NCBI GenBank assembly: GCA_016191115.1
Contig: JACPPG010000037.1
Location: 1-64,000 of the forward strand
DNA from: Planctomycetia bacterium
GTDB taxonomy: Bacteria > Planctomycetota > Planctomycetia > Pirellulales > JACPPG01
Length of the DNA stretch: 64,000 bases
Direction of reading: 5' to 3'
The notes under the pieces are model-generated. The model was not told the DNA's origin, searched no databases, and worked only from the letters and a program-made list of their open reading frames with translations. Shown here one piece after another: positions 34,001-42,074 of the stretch (positions are counted from its first letter, which is position 1; the number at the start of each line of letters is the position of its first letter). A program made the position numbers and the translations under genes.

Positions 34001-34313
34001 GGCCCAGGGCCCGTCGAATTTCGAATCGCCCGAAATGTTGCGGCAATCCCGTCTGGTCACCATGCCCGGCGTCGTCGCGAGGGCGGGCACCGCCAGAAGC
34101 CGCATGATCTTTCGACGCGCCGTTACCTTCGGCCGGCCAGAATCGACTCAACAGGTCCGCACACTCGCCGATCACCCGCCATGCTGATTCGTTCGACACT
34201 TCTCGCTCCGCCGATTGATCGGCCGCCGCCGCCATTTCGCGCACGACCGACGGCGACAATTCTTCGGTGTCCGGGCGATTCGGCTCGACGTTGGCAGGAT
34301 CATTGGCGGCCAT
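31041..34313 (-). CDS. WD40-repeat serine/threonine protein kinase
   Basis: A 1090-residue transmembrane kinase. The kinase domain spans about 93-370: ALGHGGFGVVFLAF, AALKVP with Lys126, ILHRDIKPANVLL (HRD 219-221), LSDFGLAKRL (DFG 248-250), GTPQYMAPEQ. A membrane helix follows at about 393-417. The external part has a coiled region and then about a dozen WD40 repeats (GHTAKVISVAFSTDEASLLS, GEDGTVRLWN, GHVNYIDTLAFSESGSYLAT and more), forming one or two propellers. The start ATG 34313 overlaps the sigma gene by 14 bases, so translation is coupled. Such kinases are thought to sense surface signals and control the partner sigma factor. Confidence 0.92.
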   Translation of the reverse strand: MAANDPANVEPNRPDTEELSPSVVREMAAAADQSAEREVSNESAWRVIGECADLLSRFWPAEGNGASKDHAASGGARPRDDAGHGDQTGLPQHFGRFEIRRALGHGGFGVVFLAFDPRLHREAALKVPRPEILVSPPLRQRFLREAQAAAVLDHPNIVPIYETGEIGPVGYILSAFCKGPTLASWFDEQRMHVGVRTAVEIVVQLAAAVQHAHSRGILHRDIKPANVLLEPAAEQHSGNLPFVPRLSDFGLAKRLDESTEDTRAGMILGTPQYMAPEQAAGEYREVGVETDVYGLGVILHELLTGQPPFVGRTDSETLHMIQARELSPSALRARRVPRDLETICLKCLEKNPSGRYQSARELADDLRRFLAGEAVSARAIGSGERFVRWCRRRPVVAALAMGLVLAIAAGSGTAAWQWRRAERNYTEARALLYSANMKLADAAWGQGNIRAVDQLLEPFAHDLPGPHELRGWEWYFLRRVCQQDPKTEYGSGQVQCLAQSPDGKTILVGTKEDEVWAYDVATGKKMWTLPGLSIPWAPSKNGQRMTYSGPQQRLSIRYVVCAAFDTACERLGAVDGSGLIAIWQLHPQPRVVCEAYLGGLTTAAAFDQTLSRAALARPDGSIHLWDANEQRDVGSLKGHTAKVISVAFSTDEASLLSGGEDGTVRLWNVAHQHEIQRMEHPRKQNIRATAMSGDGQLLAASADDNSVVIWRRDSPQPIADLRGHVNYIDTLAFSESGSYLATGSEDRTIRIWEMPTGKLLRVLRGHVEPVSQVITLRGSNELISGGADGSVKTWNPGAEDFAEPSPRLLTNPIALFSADGKRVVCQFPYGRTTLFALPDWKSLLSLGGTSERTALAYDSVRDRIATSDPYGGISLCDAKNVGQRTYFGRAGNVESLALSRNGKWLASGDDQTAKVWDIATAKLLHDFGPQPRRVHSVAFSPDSTQLAWSTDNLIKIGDPSTGRLLRTQHGHSERVYNVSYSPTGDRLASGDRFGTIIVWSASTGEEIQRLLGHTDRAYTCCFSPDGHRLVSCSRDGTIRWWDLSASRELLAIKGDWGPLEWVTLSPDGWTLLAIEQSGALRTWDPRAPGN

Positions 34314-34998
34314 TGCCGTCCTCCAACTCGCGCTTGAGCCGTAAAATCGCTCGCTTCCAGAGCATGCGTGCCGCGTCGGCCGACCGGCCGATCGCCTGAC
34401 CGATCTTGTCGAAGCTTTGCCGCTCCTGGCTGCGCATGATGATGACTTGCCGATAGGCGACGGGCAATCGACCGAGGCCGGCCTGAATCCGGGCCCGCTC
34501 TTCGCGCGAGATGGCCGTTTTGCTGGGCGAATGCCCGTCGGGGGCGACGAGCGCTTTGACAAGCTCCTTGGAGCCGCCGGCCGTCAGCGGCCGCTCGCGG
34601 CGAACCTGGCGTTTCTTGGTCCGCAAGTACCGCTTCCGCAAGTCGGCCAGGTTGTTCATCAGGATCGCGTGGAGCCAAATCCGCAGTTCGGTCCCGCTGT
34701 CCGATTTGAAGCTGGCGAAGTTGCGGTGGGCGTCGATGAACGTCTCTTGCACGAGATCCGAAGGCCCCGCCTTGGCCTTCAGATCGGAGTCGAACTCTGC
34801 CGCCGCGACCGACAGCAAAAACGGCCGGTAGGCCTCGAGCAACTGGCCGATGGCCGACCGAGAACCGTCGCGCGCCAGCCCCAGGAGCCGGGCAGATGTC
34901 TCAGGGGAGCGGTCGGATTCTGGCAGGCGTCGCGACACTAGGCCCTCGGAACTTGTTGCTGGGACTCCGGAATGCCGAAGGCCCCTCGCCGCCAGCAC
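34300..34998 (-). CDS. ECF-type RNA polymerase sigma factor, partner of the WD40 kinase
   Basis: This 232-residue sigma factor has region 2 at about 55-120 (LLEAYRPFLLSVAA, GPSDLVQETFIDAHRNFASF, RIWLHAILMNNLADLRKRY). Region 4 lies at about 165-225 (LGRLPVAYRQVIIMRSQERQ, SFDKIGQAIGRSADAARMLW). The first ~35 residues are variable. Its gene is upstream of, and overlaps, the kinase, the same arrangement as at 11950-13036, where the kinase is broken. The two sigma factors share layout but little sequence, so they probably read different promoters. Confidence 0.9.
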   Translation of the reverse strand: MLAARGLRHSGVPATSSEGLVSRRLPESDRSPETSARLLGLARDGSRSAIGQLLEAYRPFLLSVAAAEFDSDLKAKAGPSDLVQETFIDAHRNFASFKSDSGTELRIWLHAILMNNLADLRKRYLRTKKRQVRRERPLTAGGSKELVKALVAPDGHSPSKTAISREERARIQAGLGRLPVAYRQVIIMRSQERQSFDKIGQAIGRSADAARMLWKRAILRLKRELEDGNGRQ

Positions 34999-35061
34999 TT
35001 ACGTGTTCTCAAAAGAGCATAGCCGCCGCCGCACCGGACCGCAAATTTTCGGGGGGTATTG

Positions 35062-35148
35062 CTCTCCCAACGCTTGGTGGACTGGCGAAACCGCGAATTC
35101 CCGGTTTTTTCGTTCGCTGCCTGCTAGCAATTCGCTTCCTGAGATAGG
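35062..35148 (+). pseudogene. Detached 3' end of a PEP-CTERM gene
   Basis: These 87 bp are about 85 percent identical to 37050-37136, the last codons and 3' flank of the PEP-CTERM gene at 36273. In the matching frame the remnant reads LSQRLVDWRNREFPVFSFAA before a stop, against LSQRLVDRRSRAFPVFSFAP. No upstream part of a gene is present, so it is a leftover of a duplication or deletion. The remaining bases from 34999 to 35320 hold nothing else recognisable. Confidence 0.7.
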
Positions 35149-35320
35149 GGCGAACGAGAACTGGGGTTGAAGATCGCCATTCAGCAATCGCGCGAATTGG
35201 CCGAAGCAATAGGGCACTCATCGCGCATTGGAGAAGCTCGTGATTCGAAACGCCCCGACGCCACAGCCGCGGCGCGCCCCGTTCCTCGGCACCGTATGTC
35301 GGGTTCGCTTTGGACGATTG

Positions 35321-36055
35321 ATGGTTCATCCGGCCGTGGGACTGCCACTTTCTCTGTCCCATGCCGCCGCCGCATCGGCTGACACACTATCGCCCACGCA
35401 GGATCGCGTGATCCACAGGGATTTTGGTTCCTCGACGACCGCCGTAGGAGGCCCGGGGAATTGGTGGCACGAGGTGCAAGAGATTCCCTCGCCGGCTCAA
35501 GAGCAACAAGTCGCGATGCTCTTCGATTTAGCGCCGTTTGCGGGCGAGCAATTCAGCGACGCCAGGTTCAGGTTCTTTGTCGGCGGCGCGCCGGCCTATC
35601 AATCCGTCCGCTTGGAAGTGTGGGGTTACAACGCCGACAACGGGATCGTCGAAGCCAATGAATTCGATGCCGGAACGGTCCAAGTTGGATCCTTCGCGTG
35701 GGATTCACCCACCGCGACTTTTCCGTCCCCTCCGGTAAATCAATTCGTGGAGATTGACGTGGCCGGCGTGCTCAACCTGCGCGCGGGCGACCTCTATGGA
35801 TTCAATATCCGCTTGGAAGGCGATTCCCCAACTTACGGCAACAACAGCTTCGACCCCGACAATCCATTTCGCTTTCTGGGCATTGCCTCAAGTTTCAATG
35901 GTGACTTGTCCATCCAGCCGAGCCTACAAGTCACCCTAGTGCCCGAACCGTCGACGCTCGTGCTGGTTTGCACGGGCTTGGTTGGAATGGCTCGCTCCGT
36001 GTGCCGCCGGCGGCATTCTCGCCCGCCGCTCTCGCGCGCCGAGGAACGCTACTGA
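35321..36055 (+). CDS. PEP-CTERM sorted exported protein
   Basis: A 244-residue secreted protein. The N-terminal MVHPAVGLPLSLSHAAAASA is a short signal-like segment ending near residue 21. The frame is open back to 35228, so a longer signal is possible. The body (about 25-210) is beta-rich with acidic loops (FGSSTTAVGGPGNWWHEVQ, VRLEVWGYNADNG), compatible with an extracellular sandwich. The C-terminus is VPEPSTLVLVCTGLVGMARS then VCRRRHSRPP: the PEP motif, a helix and a basic tail. Function unknown. Confidence 0.82.
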   Translation: MVHPAVGLPLSLSHAAAASADTLSPTQDRVIHRDFGSSTTAVGGPGNWWHEVQEIPSPAQEQQVAMLFDLAPFAGEQFSDARFRFFVGGAPAYQSVRLEVWGYNADNGIVEANEFDAGTVQVGSFAWDSPTATFPSPPVNQFVEIDVAGVLNLRAGDLYGFNIRLEGDSPTYGNNSFDPDNPFRFLGIASSFNGDLSIQPSLQVTLVPEPSTLVLVCTGLVGMARSVCRRRHSRPPLSRAEERY

Positions 36056-36272
36056 ACGCACCGCGTCTTTAGCCGTTTCCTTCAGTCAACGAGCGACGCC
36101 TCTGGCGTGCAGGGCCGCCTGGCACAGGCCATCGGCCCTTGTCACGGGCCCCACCAGCCGTGCGCCGGCGCGTCGACGCCCGATCGTGCAGGCTGGATGG
36201 CCTTCAGCGTCGTTCCAAGTGGGAACTATGACATGCCTGCCGCAATGCGGCACAACGTCCAGGAGAATGATA

Positions 36273-37115
36273 ATGAACCGCACAATTCGATCCGTAGCCG
36301 TGTTGCTTGGTTTAGGTTTTGCACACGCGACAACGGTTGCCCTTGCGGCGCCGACCACTTTTACGATCGATAGCAATCTGAGTGTTTTGACCCTCTCCTT
36401 CGAAACGAGCCCCGGCAGTCCGTTCACGGCGCCCCAATTCCCCGGCAGCGATACGACTAGCCTTTCAGGGACGCAAACCGTGGACGTTACCGGCAGCACC
36501 ATTCGGTTTCTTCCGACCGGCAATGTCCACTTTGCCCTTCAGCCAGCGCCGGTTGCGCCCGCGATTGGCGGGGCGTTTCCCGGCAACGGTCCTGGACAAT
36601 ATGGATTGCTCGCGCTCATTCCCGGAGTCGCTGGCGGCCCCGGGCCGGGTGGCACGGGTTTAGTTGCCGCTCGGGGCCTCGTGGCGGACAGCACGAGCGG
36701 AGTGATTCCGCTGATCGGCAACTCGTTTGATGCCAGCCAGCTCGTGTCGACTTTCGTCGCCGGCACCGCGGATGTCAATGTGCTCGTCCTAGGCACGCCG
36801 GTTGTTGGCACGGCTAGCCTGGCTGGAGGCTTCGCGAACAATCAGCTCACGGCCGGCACATTAACGTCGATCGGCGGAATTGAGACGCTGACAGTCCCCA
36901 TCTTCACGGAAGCGCCGGTTGTTGTACAAGGCGTGACCGTCCTTGAAACATTGGCGGGGCAGATCGTCGCCACGGCGGTGGTGCCCGAACCCTCGACTCT
37001 CATCCTCGCCGCGGTGGGTGGATTGGCCCTGCTCGCGTTCGGGCGACGCCTCTCCCAACGCTTGGTGGACCGGCGGAGCCGGGCATTCCCGGTTTTCTCG
37101 TTCGCTCCCCGCTAG
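36273..37115 (+). CDS. PEP-CTERM sorted exported protein
   Basis: A 280-residue secreted protein with a clear signal (about 1-26, ending VALAAP) and a Gly/Pro/Thr/Val-rich beta body without Cys. Its C-terminal signal is VVPEPSTLILAAVGGLALLA followed by FGRRLSQRLVDRRSR. The tail after the basic patch (SRAFPVFSFAPR) is longer than usual. AGGAGA at 36261-36266 lies 6 bases before ATG 36273 and fixes the start. Its 3' end is duplicated at 35062-35148. The gap 36056-36272 upstream may carry the promoter but shows no clear boxes. Confidence 0.86.
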   Translation: MNRTIRSVAVLLGLGFAHATTVALAAPTTFTIDSNLSVLTLSFETSPGSPFTAPQFPGSDTTSLSGTQTVDVTGSTIRFLPTGNVHFALQPAPVAPAIGGAFPGNGPGQYGLLALIPGVAGGPGPGGTGLVAARGLVADSTSGVIPLIGNSFDASQLVSTFVAGTADVNVLVLGTPVVGTASLAGGFANNQLTAGTLTSIGGIETLTVPIFTEAPVVVQGVTVLETLAGQIVATAVVPEPSTLILAAVGGLALLAFGRRLSQRLVDRRSRAFPVFSFAPR

Positions 37116-37191
37116 CAATTCGCTTCCTGAAGTAGGGAAGCTTGCCGCTCGAATTGCTCGTTGCCTTTACCCACTAATGAGAAAGTCAGAC

Positions 37192-38901
37192 ATGACCAGG
37201 ATTCGCTCGCATTCTTGGGCCAGATCAGTAATTCCGTTCTTACTGCCGTTGTTCATATCATCCATCGCTATTGCCCTCGCTCGCGCCGAGAATCATGAAT
37301 GGATTGGAGATCAAGACAGGATTCTCAACCCCGTCAATGCATGGTCGTTCTACGATTCAACGATGTGGCTTGGCTTCGCCGTACCCGGCTTTCCGGCGAA
37401 CAATGACGGCGACGTCACAAACGACAACGCAATCTTTGGAGGCGGCTACGTCGCACCAAACGAAACGGCCCCGTTTCGTCTTGCGCAGGGAGCCACAGTC
37501 TACTTTGGGGACTTTGCTTCAACGCTTGCGCCGGGCAAGGGCGGGCCTGAATTTCAAGACGCCCAAAACGTAGTTAACCAAAGCCTGAGTGTGCAATCGG
37601 GCGATTGGACTTTCGACTTTGGTGGCGGCGGCGATCTTGCTCACGGATCGGATCTAGGCAGCTATACCGTCAGCAATATCGTTGCGATCGGTGACAGGGT
37701 GCTACACACCGGTGCGCAGGGCACTGCCAGTCTGACGCTCACCGGCGGCAGTACTTTTACGAGCGGCGGTGGAAGAATCGGCGCTGACTCGGCGGCCGAC
37801 GGAATCGGACACATCACCGTTGGCGGTGGGACGACGTGGCTGTCCACGACGCCTGGCCGCGAGGACATCAGCGTTCATACGGGCACGCTGACCGTCGAAG
37901 GAGGCGCTACGTTACAAAATGACAGTGGAACATTGGCCATTGGAAGAGGTGCGGGAAACGTGGCATCGATGGTCGTAAAGGACTCGACGACATCGCTCAT
38001 TTCAGGACTTAAGGGAGACATCGTGGTGGGATTCGAAGGCGGGACAGGCTCCCTGACGGTCGACGCGGCCACCACAAAGAATTCGAACACAATGTCGGTG
38101 GGCGAGCTGAACAATTCGGTCGGCCAGCTCAATATCGTCAACGGCGCGCGAGCTTCGGACCGCGTGGGCGTCGTCGGCAATTCTGGCGGCGTCGGCCAGG
38201 TACAGGTGTCCGGTGCAGCGTCGCTTTGGCAAATCGGCGTTTTATTGTCAGTGCACAATGGGGCGGTGGTCCTTGCGAACGGGGGCGGCGTTACTGTCGG
38301 GAGTATCGTCGCGTTGGACGCAAACGGTTCGGCAAACGTGGAAGCTGGCCATATGAACGTTGGCACGGGTGACCTCAGTTCAGTTCCACTGGGCACTCTT
38401 CGGCTTGGTCCAGGTGGTACGCTCGCAGGAGCCGGTACGGTGTTGGGCAACGTGCAGGTCGACGGCGGTGCCGTAAGCCCGGGCTTTTCTCCGGGCATCT
38501 TGCACGTCACCGGTGATTTTCTTTTAGGACCTTCGAGTTCACTCAAGATGGAAATTGGTGGCCTCACGCCTGGACTGGAACACGATCAGCTTGACGTGGC
38601 GGGCAATCTGTCACTCCACGGCATGGTGAACCTGGTGTTCGTCGATGGCTTCGCGCCGCACACCGGAGACACTTTTAAGCTGTTCAACGTTGACGGCACA
38701 TTCGAAGATGCCGACGCACAATATGTTGCGTCCAATTTGCCGCCATCGTGGAGCTTCTCAACGAGCTTTCATGACGGCGGGCTTTACCTAACGACGGTGC
38801 CAGAACCGGCGACATGGACATTGGCGGCGATCGCGGCGATCGGCCTAGCGAGCCATGCCCGGCGACGTGGCCACACAGCTCGCTGCCGGCGTCCGAAGTA
38901 A
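37192..38901 (+). CDS. PEP-CTERM protein with T5SS/PEP-CTERM-associated repeats
   Basis: This 569-residue surface protein has a signal at about 1-33 (VIPFLLPLFISSIAIALARA). Residues about 130-430 are tandem right-handed beta-helix-type repeats of the kind shared by autotransporters and PEP-CTERM proteins: GTASLTLTGGSTFTSGGG, GHITVGGGTTWLST, GTLTVEGGATLQNDSGTLAI, GSLTVDAATT, GQLNIVNGAR, GQVQVSGAAS. A compact domain follows at about 430-535 (VDGGAVSPGFSPGILHVTGD), like autotransporter passenger ends. The C-terminus is VPEPATWTLAAIAAIGLASH then ARRRGH. ATG 37177 is an alternative start. It is the third PEP-CTERM gene in a row on this strand. Confidence 0.88.
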   Translation: MTRIRSHSWARSVIPFLLPLFISSIAIALARAENHEWIGDQDRILNPVNAWSFYDSTMWLGFAVPGFPANNDGDVTNDNAIFGGGYVAPNETAPFRLAQGATVYFGDFASTLAPGKGGPEFQDAQNVVNQSLSVQSGDWTFDFGGGGDLAHGSDLGSYTVSNIVAIGDRVLHTGAQGTASLTLTGGSTFTSGGGRIGADSAADGIGHITVGGGTTWLSTTPGREDISVHTGTLTVEGGATLQNDSGTLAIGRGAGNVASMVVKDSTTSLISGLKGDIVVGFEGGTGSLTVDAATTKNSNTMSVGELNNSVGQLNIVNGARASDRVGVVGNSGGVGQVQVSGAASLWQIGVLLSVHNGAVVLANGGGVTVGSIVALDANGSANVEAGHMNVGTGDLSSVPLGTLRLGPGGTLAGAGTVLGNVQVDGGAVSPGFSPGILHVTGDFLLGPSSSLKMEIGGLTPGLEHDQLDVAGNLSLHGMVNLVFVDGFAPHTGDTFKLFNVDGTFEDADAQYVASNLPPSWSFSTSFHDGGLYLTTVPEPATWTLAAIAAIGLASHARRRGHTARCRRPK

Positions 38902-38964
38902 GCAATACCAGTTCCTGGTCGAACGGAGTCCCAACGATGGCCCATCAGCTTACCTTGGAAGAAC

Positions 38965-39033
38965 TGGGGCCCGCCATGGACCTCGGCCCGCCTGACCGAC
39001 GCCGGCCGCGCGGCGATGGGGCTTTCGGTTTGA
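38965..39033 (+). pseudogene. Detached 3' end of a MIP18-domain gene
   Basis: In frame to TGA 39031-39033 the sequence reads WGPPWTSARLTDAGRAAMGLSV, 18 of 22 residues identical to the end of the MIP18-fusion protein (WDPPWTSARLSDAGRVAMGLGV, stop at 30942-30944). Upstream of 38965 the similarity stops. It is a remnant of a paralogue, lying between a PEP-CTERM gene and the convergent gene at 39077. Confidence 0.72.
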
Positions 39034-39076
39034 GAGTGATGCACCTTCTGTGGCGCAATCATGCTCGCGACCGCGG

Positions 39077-40387
39077 TTAATGCCACTTCGCCATGTGCTC
39101 CCGGTGCGTGTCGAGGTACGCCTCCGAGCTGAAGTGCTGGTCGTAGAACTCCAGGTCCAGGTGGTGCGCCTGCGCGTACAGCCGGGCGTAGATGCTGGGC
39201 ACGGTCGCCGGGAACTTGCCGTACGTGTCGTGGATGTATTGGGCCACCTCGCCCAGGCAGTCGATGAACTCGGGCGTGTAGCGATGGATTCGCCCCTTCA
39301 CCGCGGCGTTGTCTTTGTAGGGGCCCGGCGTGGCGGGGTCGTACGTGCCGCCGGGACCGAACTTCCGCGCCACCAGTGCGGCGACGGCCTCGCGCATGTC
39401 GCGGCGGTATGGCGGGCAGTACCCCTCGAAGTAGTTGTCGAGCCCAACCGGGTTCGGGCCGGACCAATCCTCGCGGGTCGTGAAGCGGAAGCCGAATCCC
39501 GGCACGCCGTCGGCGGCGAATCCACCCAGCAGGCTCGTGGGATTGATGCCCGAGTAGAGCCATCCGCCCAGCCCCATCGCCTGTAGCACCAGCACGATGT
39601 TGTAGTTGAGCGTGGTCACCTCGGCGGCGGCGGTGCTCAGCAGGTATTGCTCGAAATCCACCAGCGGAACGCGGCGGTCGCCCTCCAATAGCCCACTTTT
39701 GACGAACCGATCGAGGTTCCCGCACGGGCGGTCGTTGGCGGCGTCAAACGGGACGGCCCGCTCACCCAGCAGGATTGCCAGGCCGTCGAGCACCTGCTGC
39801 GTCAGGTCGACGATCGGGATGAAGAGCGTCGTGCCTGGCTGGTTCGCCACCCAGAAATTGTGCGATTCGACGTGTGGGAACTCCTTGGGCAGCGCGGCGC
39901 GCGACGAAGATAGCCGAACGATGTGCCGCTGGGCCTTCTCCAATAGCGCGTCCAGGTCCGAGGCGTCGGCCAGCTCCTGCTGCGCGTCAGGATTCAGTTC
40001 GCGAAATTGCGTGATGTAGGAGCCGCAGTCGTCGGTCCAAAGGAGCTCAGAGGCGTGGATGCCGGCGGCGCTGGGGTACGTGCGGCCGATCGACCGCATG
40101 GGGTAGTTGCAGCCTGTGTCGGGCGCACCGGTTGGCGTGTGAGGCAGTCCGAAGTTCCAGCCGCTAATGCCGGCCCCGACGAGCACCAGGAGCAAACGCT
40201 CGGTATCTGAAAGGGGCACCGGCGCGTGTTTTGACTGAAAGGCCAAAGGACCGTCGGGCACGGTCATGCCCAGCCCGAACCGCCGCGCGCGGCGTCCGAA
40301 GATCGCCTCGAGCAGAGGAAACTGCCCGAGCTCGCGCAGCAACTCCTGTGTGGGGCGATGTCCGGCGGCGGAGTGAACGGTGGTCAT
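39077..40387 (-). CDS. Unknown conserved-looking enzyme, possibly nitroreductase-related
   Basis: This 436-residue cytoplasmic protein has no signal or membrane helix. Visible blocks include IFGRRARRFGLGMTVPDGPLAF, TERLLLVLVGAGISGWNFGLP, NYPMRSIGRTYPSAAGIHASELL, SHNFWVANQPGTTLFIPIVD, VLQAMGLGGWLYSGINPTSLLGGF and FEGYCPPYRRDMREAV. An Arg-rich start followed by LLLV-GAG-GWN and a late MGLGGW recall the FMN site of nitroreductase-like proteins, but I cannot match the whole. The frame is open to 40693 through repeat C; ATG 40387 is the first Met at the domain. Convergent with the PEP-CTERM group. Confidence 0.7.
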   Translation of the reverse strand: MTTVHSAAGHRPTQELLRELGQFPLLEAIFGRRARRFGLGMTVPDGPLAFQSKHAPVPLSDTERLLLVLVGAGISGWNFGLPHTPTGAPDTGCNYPMRSIGRTYPSAAGIHASELLWTDDCGSYITQFRELNPDAQQELADASDLDALLEKAQRHIVRLSSSRAALPKEFPHVESHNFWVANQPGTTLFIPIVDLTQQVLDGLAILLGERAVPFDAANDRPCGNLDRFVKSGLLEGDRRVPLVDFEQYLLSTAAAEVTTLNYNIVLVLQAMGLGGWLYSGINPTSLLGGFAADGVPGFGFRFTTREDWSGPNPVGLDNYFEGYCPPYRRDMREAVAALVARKFGPGGTYDPATPGPYKDNAAVKGRIHRYTPEFIDCLGEVAQYIHDTYGKFPATVPSIYARLYAQAHHLDLEFYDQHFSSEAYLDTHREHMAKWH

Positions 40388-40523
40388 GGGAACCTCAACG
40401 CGGTGGAAACCGTGGTCGCGGCCACCAGGAATCGTCGGGCCTGCGGTGGGCGTTGTCAATCGGCCGGCTTGCTGTACGCGCCCGGATTTCGCTGTATACT
40501 CGCCGCTTGGCACGAGTGCGTGT

Positions 40524-40609
40524 CGGGAGGGCGAGGCTCCTGCCGAGCCGCGGTGTCGGAAAACGCGTCCATCGCGATTCGACGGCTCAGCGGGAGCTTC
40601 GCCCTCCCG
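40524..40609. repeat. Palindromic element C (complete)
   Basis: CGGGAGGGCGAGGCTCCTGC...GAGCCG (40524-40550) and CGGCTCAGCGGGAGCTTCGC...CCTCCCG (40583-40609) are inverted repeats of about 26 bp with few mismatches and a 32-base loop. Read as peptide it gives the GEAPAEP / SAGASPS phrases that litter spurious planctomycete proteins. A half copy lies at 4076-4104. Confidence 0.8.
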
Positions 40610-40663
40610 GATGCGCCGCTTGAGCAAGCCTTCGACAAGACATCCAAACAAGGAGCAACGAAC

Positions 40664-40993
40664 GTGAAGCTGCTGCAGATCAATATCGACCACAAGATCA
40701 CCGACGCGGAGTTCGCCGCCGGCCGCGGAGCCACCAAGGACTTCGGCAAGCTGATCGCGCAGCAGCCGGGCCTGCTGTGGAAAATCTGGATCGGCGACAG
40801 CGGCCGCTCGGAGGTCGGGGGCATCTACCTGTTCGAGGACGAACGGGCCGCCCGCGCGTTCCTCGACGGCCCGCTGTTCGCCCAGGTCAAGGCCAACCCC
40901 GGCTTCAAGCGGGTCGACGCGAAGCTCTTCGACGTCGACGAGGAGTGTAGCGCGATCACGCGGGCGCCGCTGCCGGTGGGCGCCCGGGCCTGA
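40664..40993 (+). CDS. YdhR-like putative monooxygenase (dimeric alpha+beta barrel)
   Basis: This protein has 109 residues, from GTG 40664, with AAGGAG 8 bases upstream. It fits the YdhR/dimeric ferredoxin-like barrel family: KLLQINIDHKITDAEFAAGR as strand and helix 1, GLLWKIWIGDSGRSEVGGIYLFEDERAARAFLDGPLF as the central hairpin and helix. YdhR proteins are small cytoplasmic dimers of unproven oxygenase function; no cofactor is needed in related barrels. It is transcribed toward the glycan cluster but 218 bases separate them. Confidence 0.83.
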   Translation: MKLLQINIDHKITDAEFAAGRGATKDFGKLIAQQPGLLWKIWIGDSGRSEVGGIYLFEDERAARAFLDGPLFAQVKANPGFKRVDAKLFDVDEECSAITRAPLPVGARA

Positions 40994-41210
40994 CCAGCCT
41001 CGACTGCCCGCTCTATCCGCCCGTCGCTAGCACTGCGCTCCGAAGGCAAGCCGACAAGCGCTGCCGGCCGGGCGCAAACTGGTATTGTCGGCCGCATCGC
41101 CGGCGCGGTACATCCTCTTGCCCAAAACCAGCCGTCTTCCTATCCAAACCGACCGATCGGCCGGTTGGCCGGCTGTGCGTCCACAACGATCGGTGCAATC
41201 CTTGTTAGCG

Positions 41211-42074
41211 ATGCGCATCGGACCAGGACCCAACCCGCGCGGCGAGCGGATCCTCGTCTTCGTGCCGATGTACAACTGCGCGCCGCAGATACCGCGGGCG
41301 TTGCAGCAGTTCGACGTGGCGACGCAATCCTTGGTCGACGAAATTCTGGTCGTCGACAACCGCAGCCAGGACAACGGTGTCGCCGCCGCTCAGCAGGCCC
41401 TCGCCAATCTGCGGCACGTGCGTACGACGCTCGTCCGCAACGTGGAAAACTACGGGCTCGGCGGGTCGCACAAGGTCGCGTTCAACTATGCCTTGGACCA
41501 TGGCTACGACTACGTGATCGTGCTGCACGGCGACGATCAGGCGCGGGTGGCCGATCTGGTGCCGTATCTTCGCGGAGGCGCCCATCGCGAGTGCGACCAG
41601 TTGCTGGGGGCCCGCTTCGGGCAGCAATCGCGCCTGGTGGGCTATTCGCGGCTGCGGACCTGGGGGAACCACGTCTTCAACGGGCTCTTCTCGCTGGCCT
41701 GCGGGCGGTGGCTGGCGGACCTGGGCTCCGGGCTCAATATGTACGCCATGTCGGCCCTGCGCGACCGCGACTATCTGCGATACGCCGACGACCTGACGTT
41801 CAACTACTACGCGATTCTGACGGCGGCCGCCGGGCAGGCCCGGCTGCGCTTCGTGCCCATCTCCTGGCGCGAGGAGGACCAGCGGTCGAACGTCAAGATG
41901 ACAAGGCAGGCGCTGCGGATGTGCGGCATCCTCGCCCAATTCGTTTTCAGCCGCCGACGCTTCCTGACGCGCTCGTTTTCACTTCGGGCGCCCGACTCTT
42001 ATCGCTACGAGCCGGTTTGGGAATCCGCATCGGCCTCGCGGCACGAACGCTCGCTGGCAGGAACGGCCGTATGA
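41211..42074 (+). CDS. Family 2 glycosyltransferase
   Basis: This 287-residue GT-A enzyme of the dolichol-phosphate-mannose-synthase-like branch opens with ILVFVPMYNCAPQIPRALQQ. DEILVVDNRSQDNG then carries the nucleotide-binding acidic residue, and VENYGLGGSHKVAFNYALDHGYDYVIVLHGDDQ the metal-binding acidic motif. LGSGLNMYAMSALRDRDYLR and SWREEDQRSNVKM give the acceptor side. No membrane helix is evident. It opens the glycan cluster: the next gene starts inside its stop codon (ATGA at 42071-42074). The frame extends to 41085, so the start is not firm. Confidence 0.88.
   Translation: MRIGPGPNPRGERILVFVPMYNCAPQIPRALQQFDVATQSLVDEILVVDNRSQDNGVAAAQQALANLRHVRTTLVRNVENYGLGGSHKVAFNYALDHGYDYVIVLHGDDQARVADLVPYLRGGAHRECDQLLGARFGQQSRLVGYSRLRTWGNHVFNGLFSLACGRWLADLGSGLNMYAMSALRDRDYLRYADDLTFNYYAILTAAAGQARLRFVPISWREEDQRSNVKMTRQALRMCGILAQFVFSRRRFLTRSFSLRAPDSYRYEPVWESASASRHERSLAGTAV

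Noticed and set aside
40388..40693. N-terminal extension of the gene at 39077-40387
   Set aside because: The extension is translation of palindromic element C (GEAPAEP, SAGASPS phrases) and opposes the YdhR-like gene.
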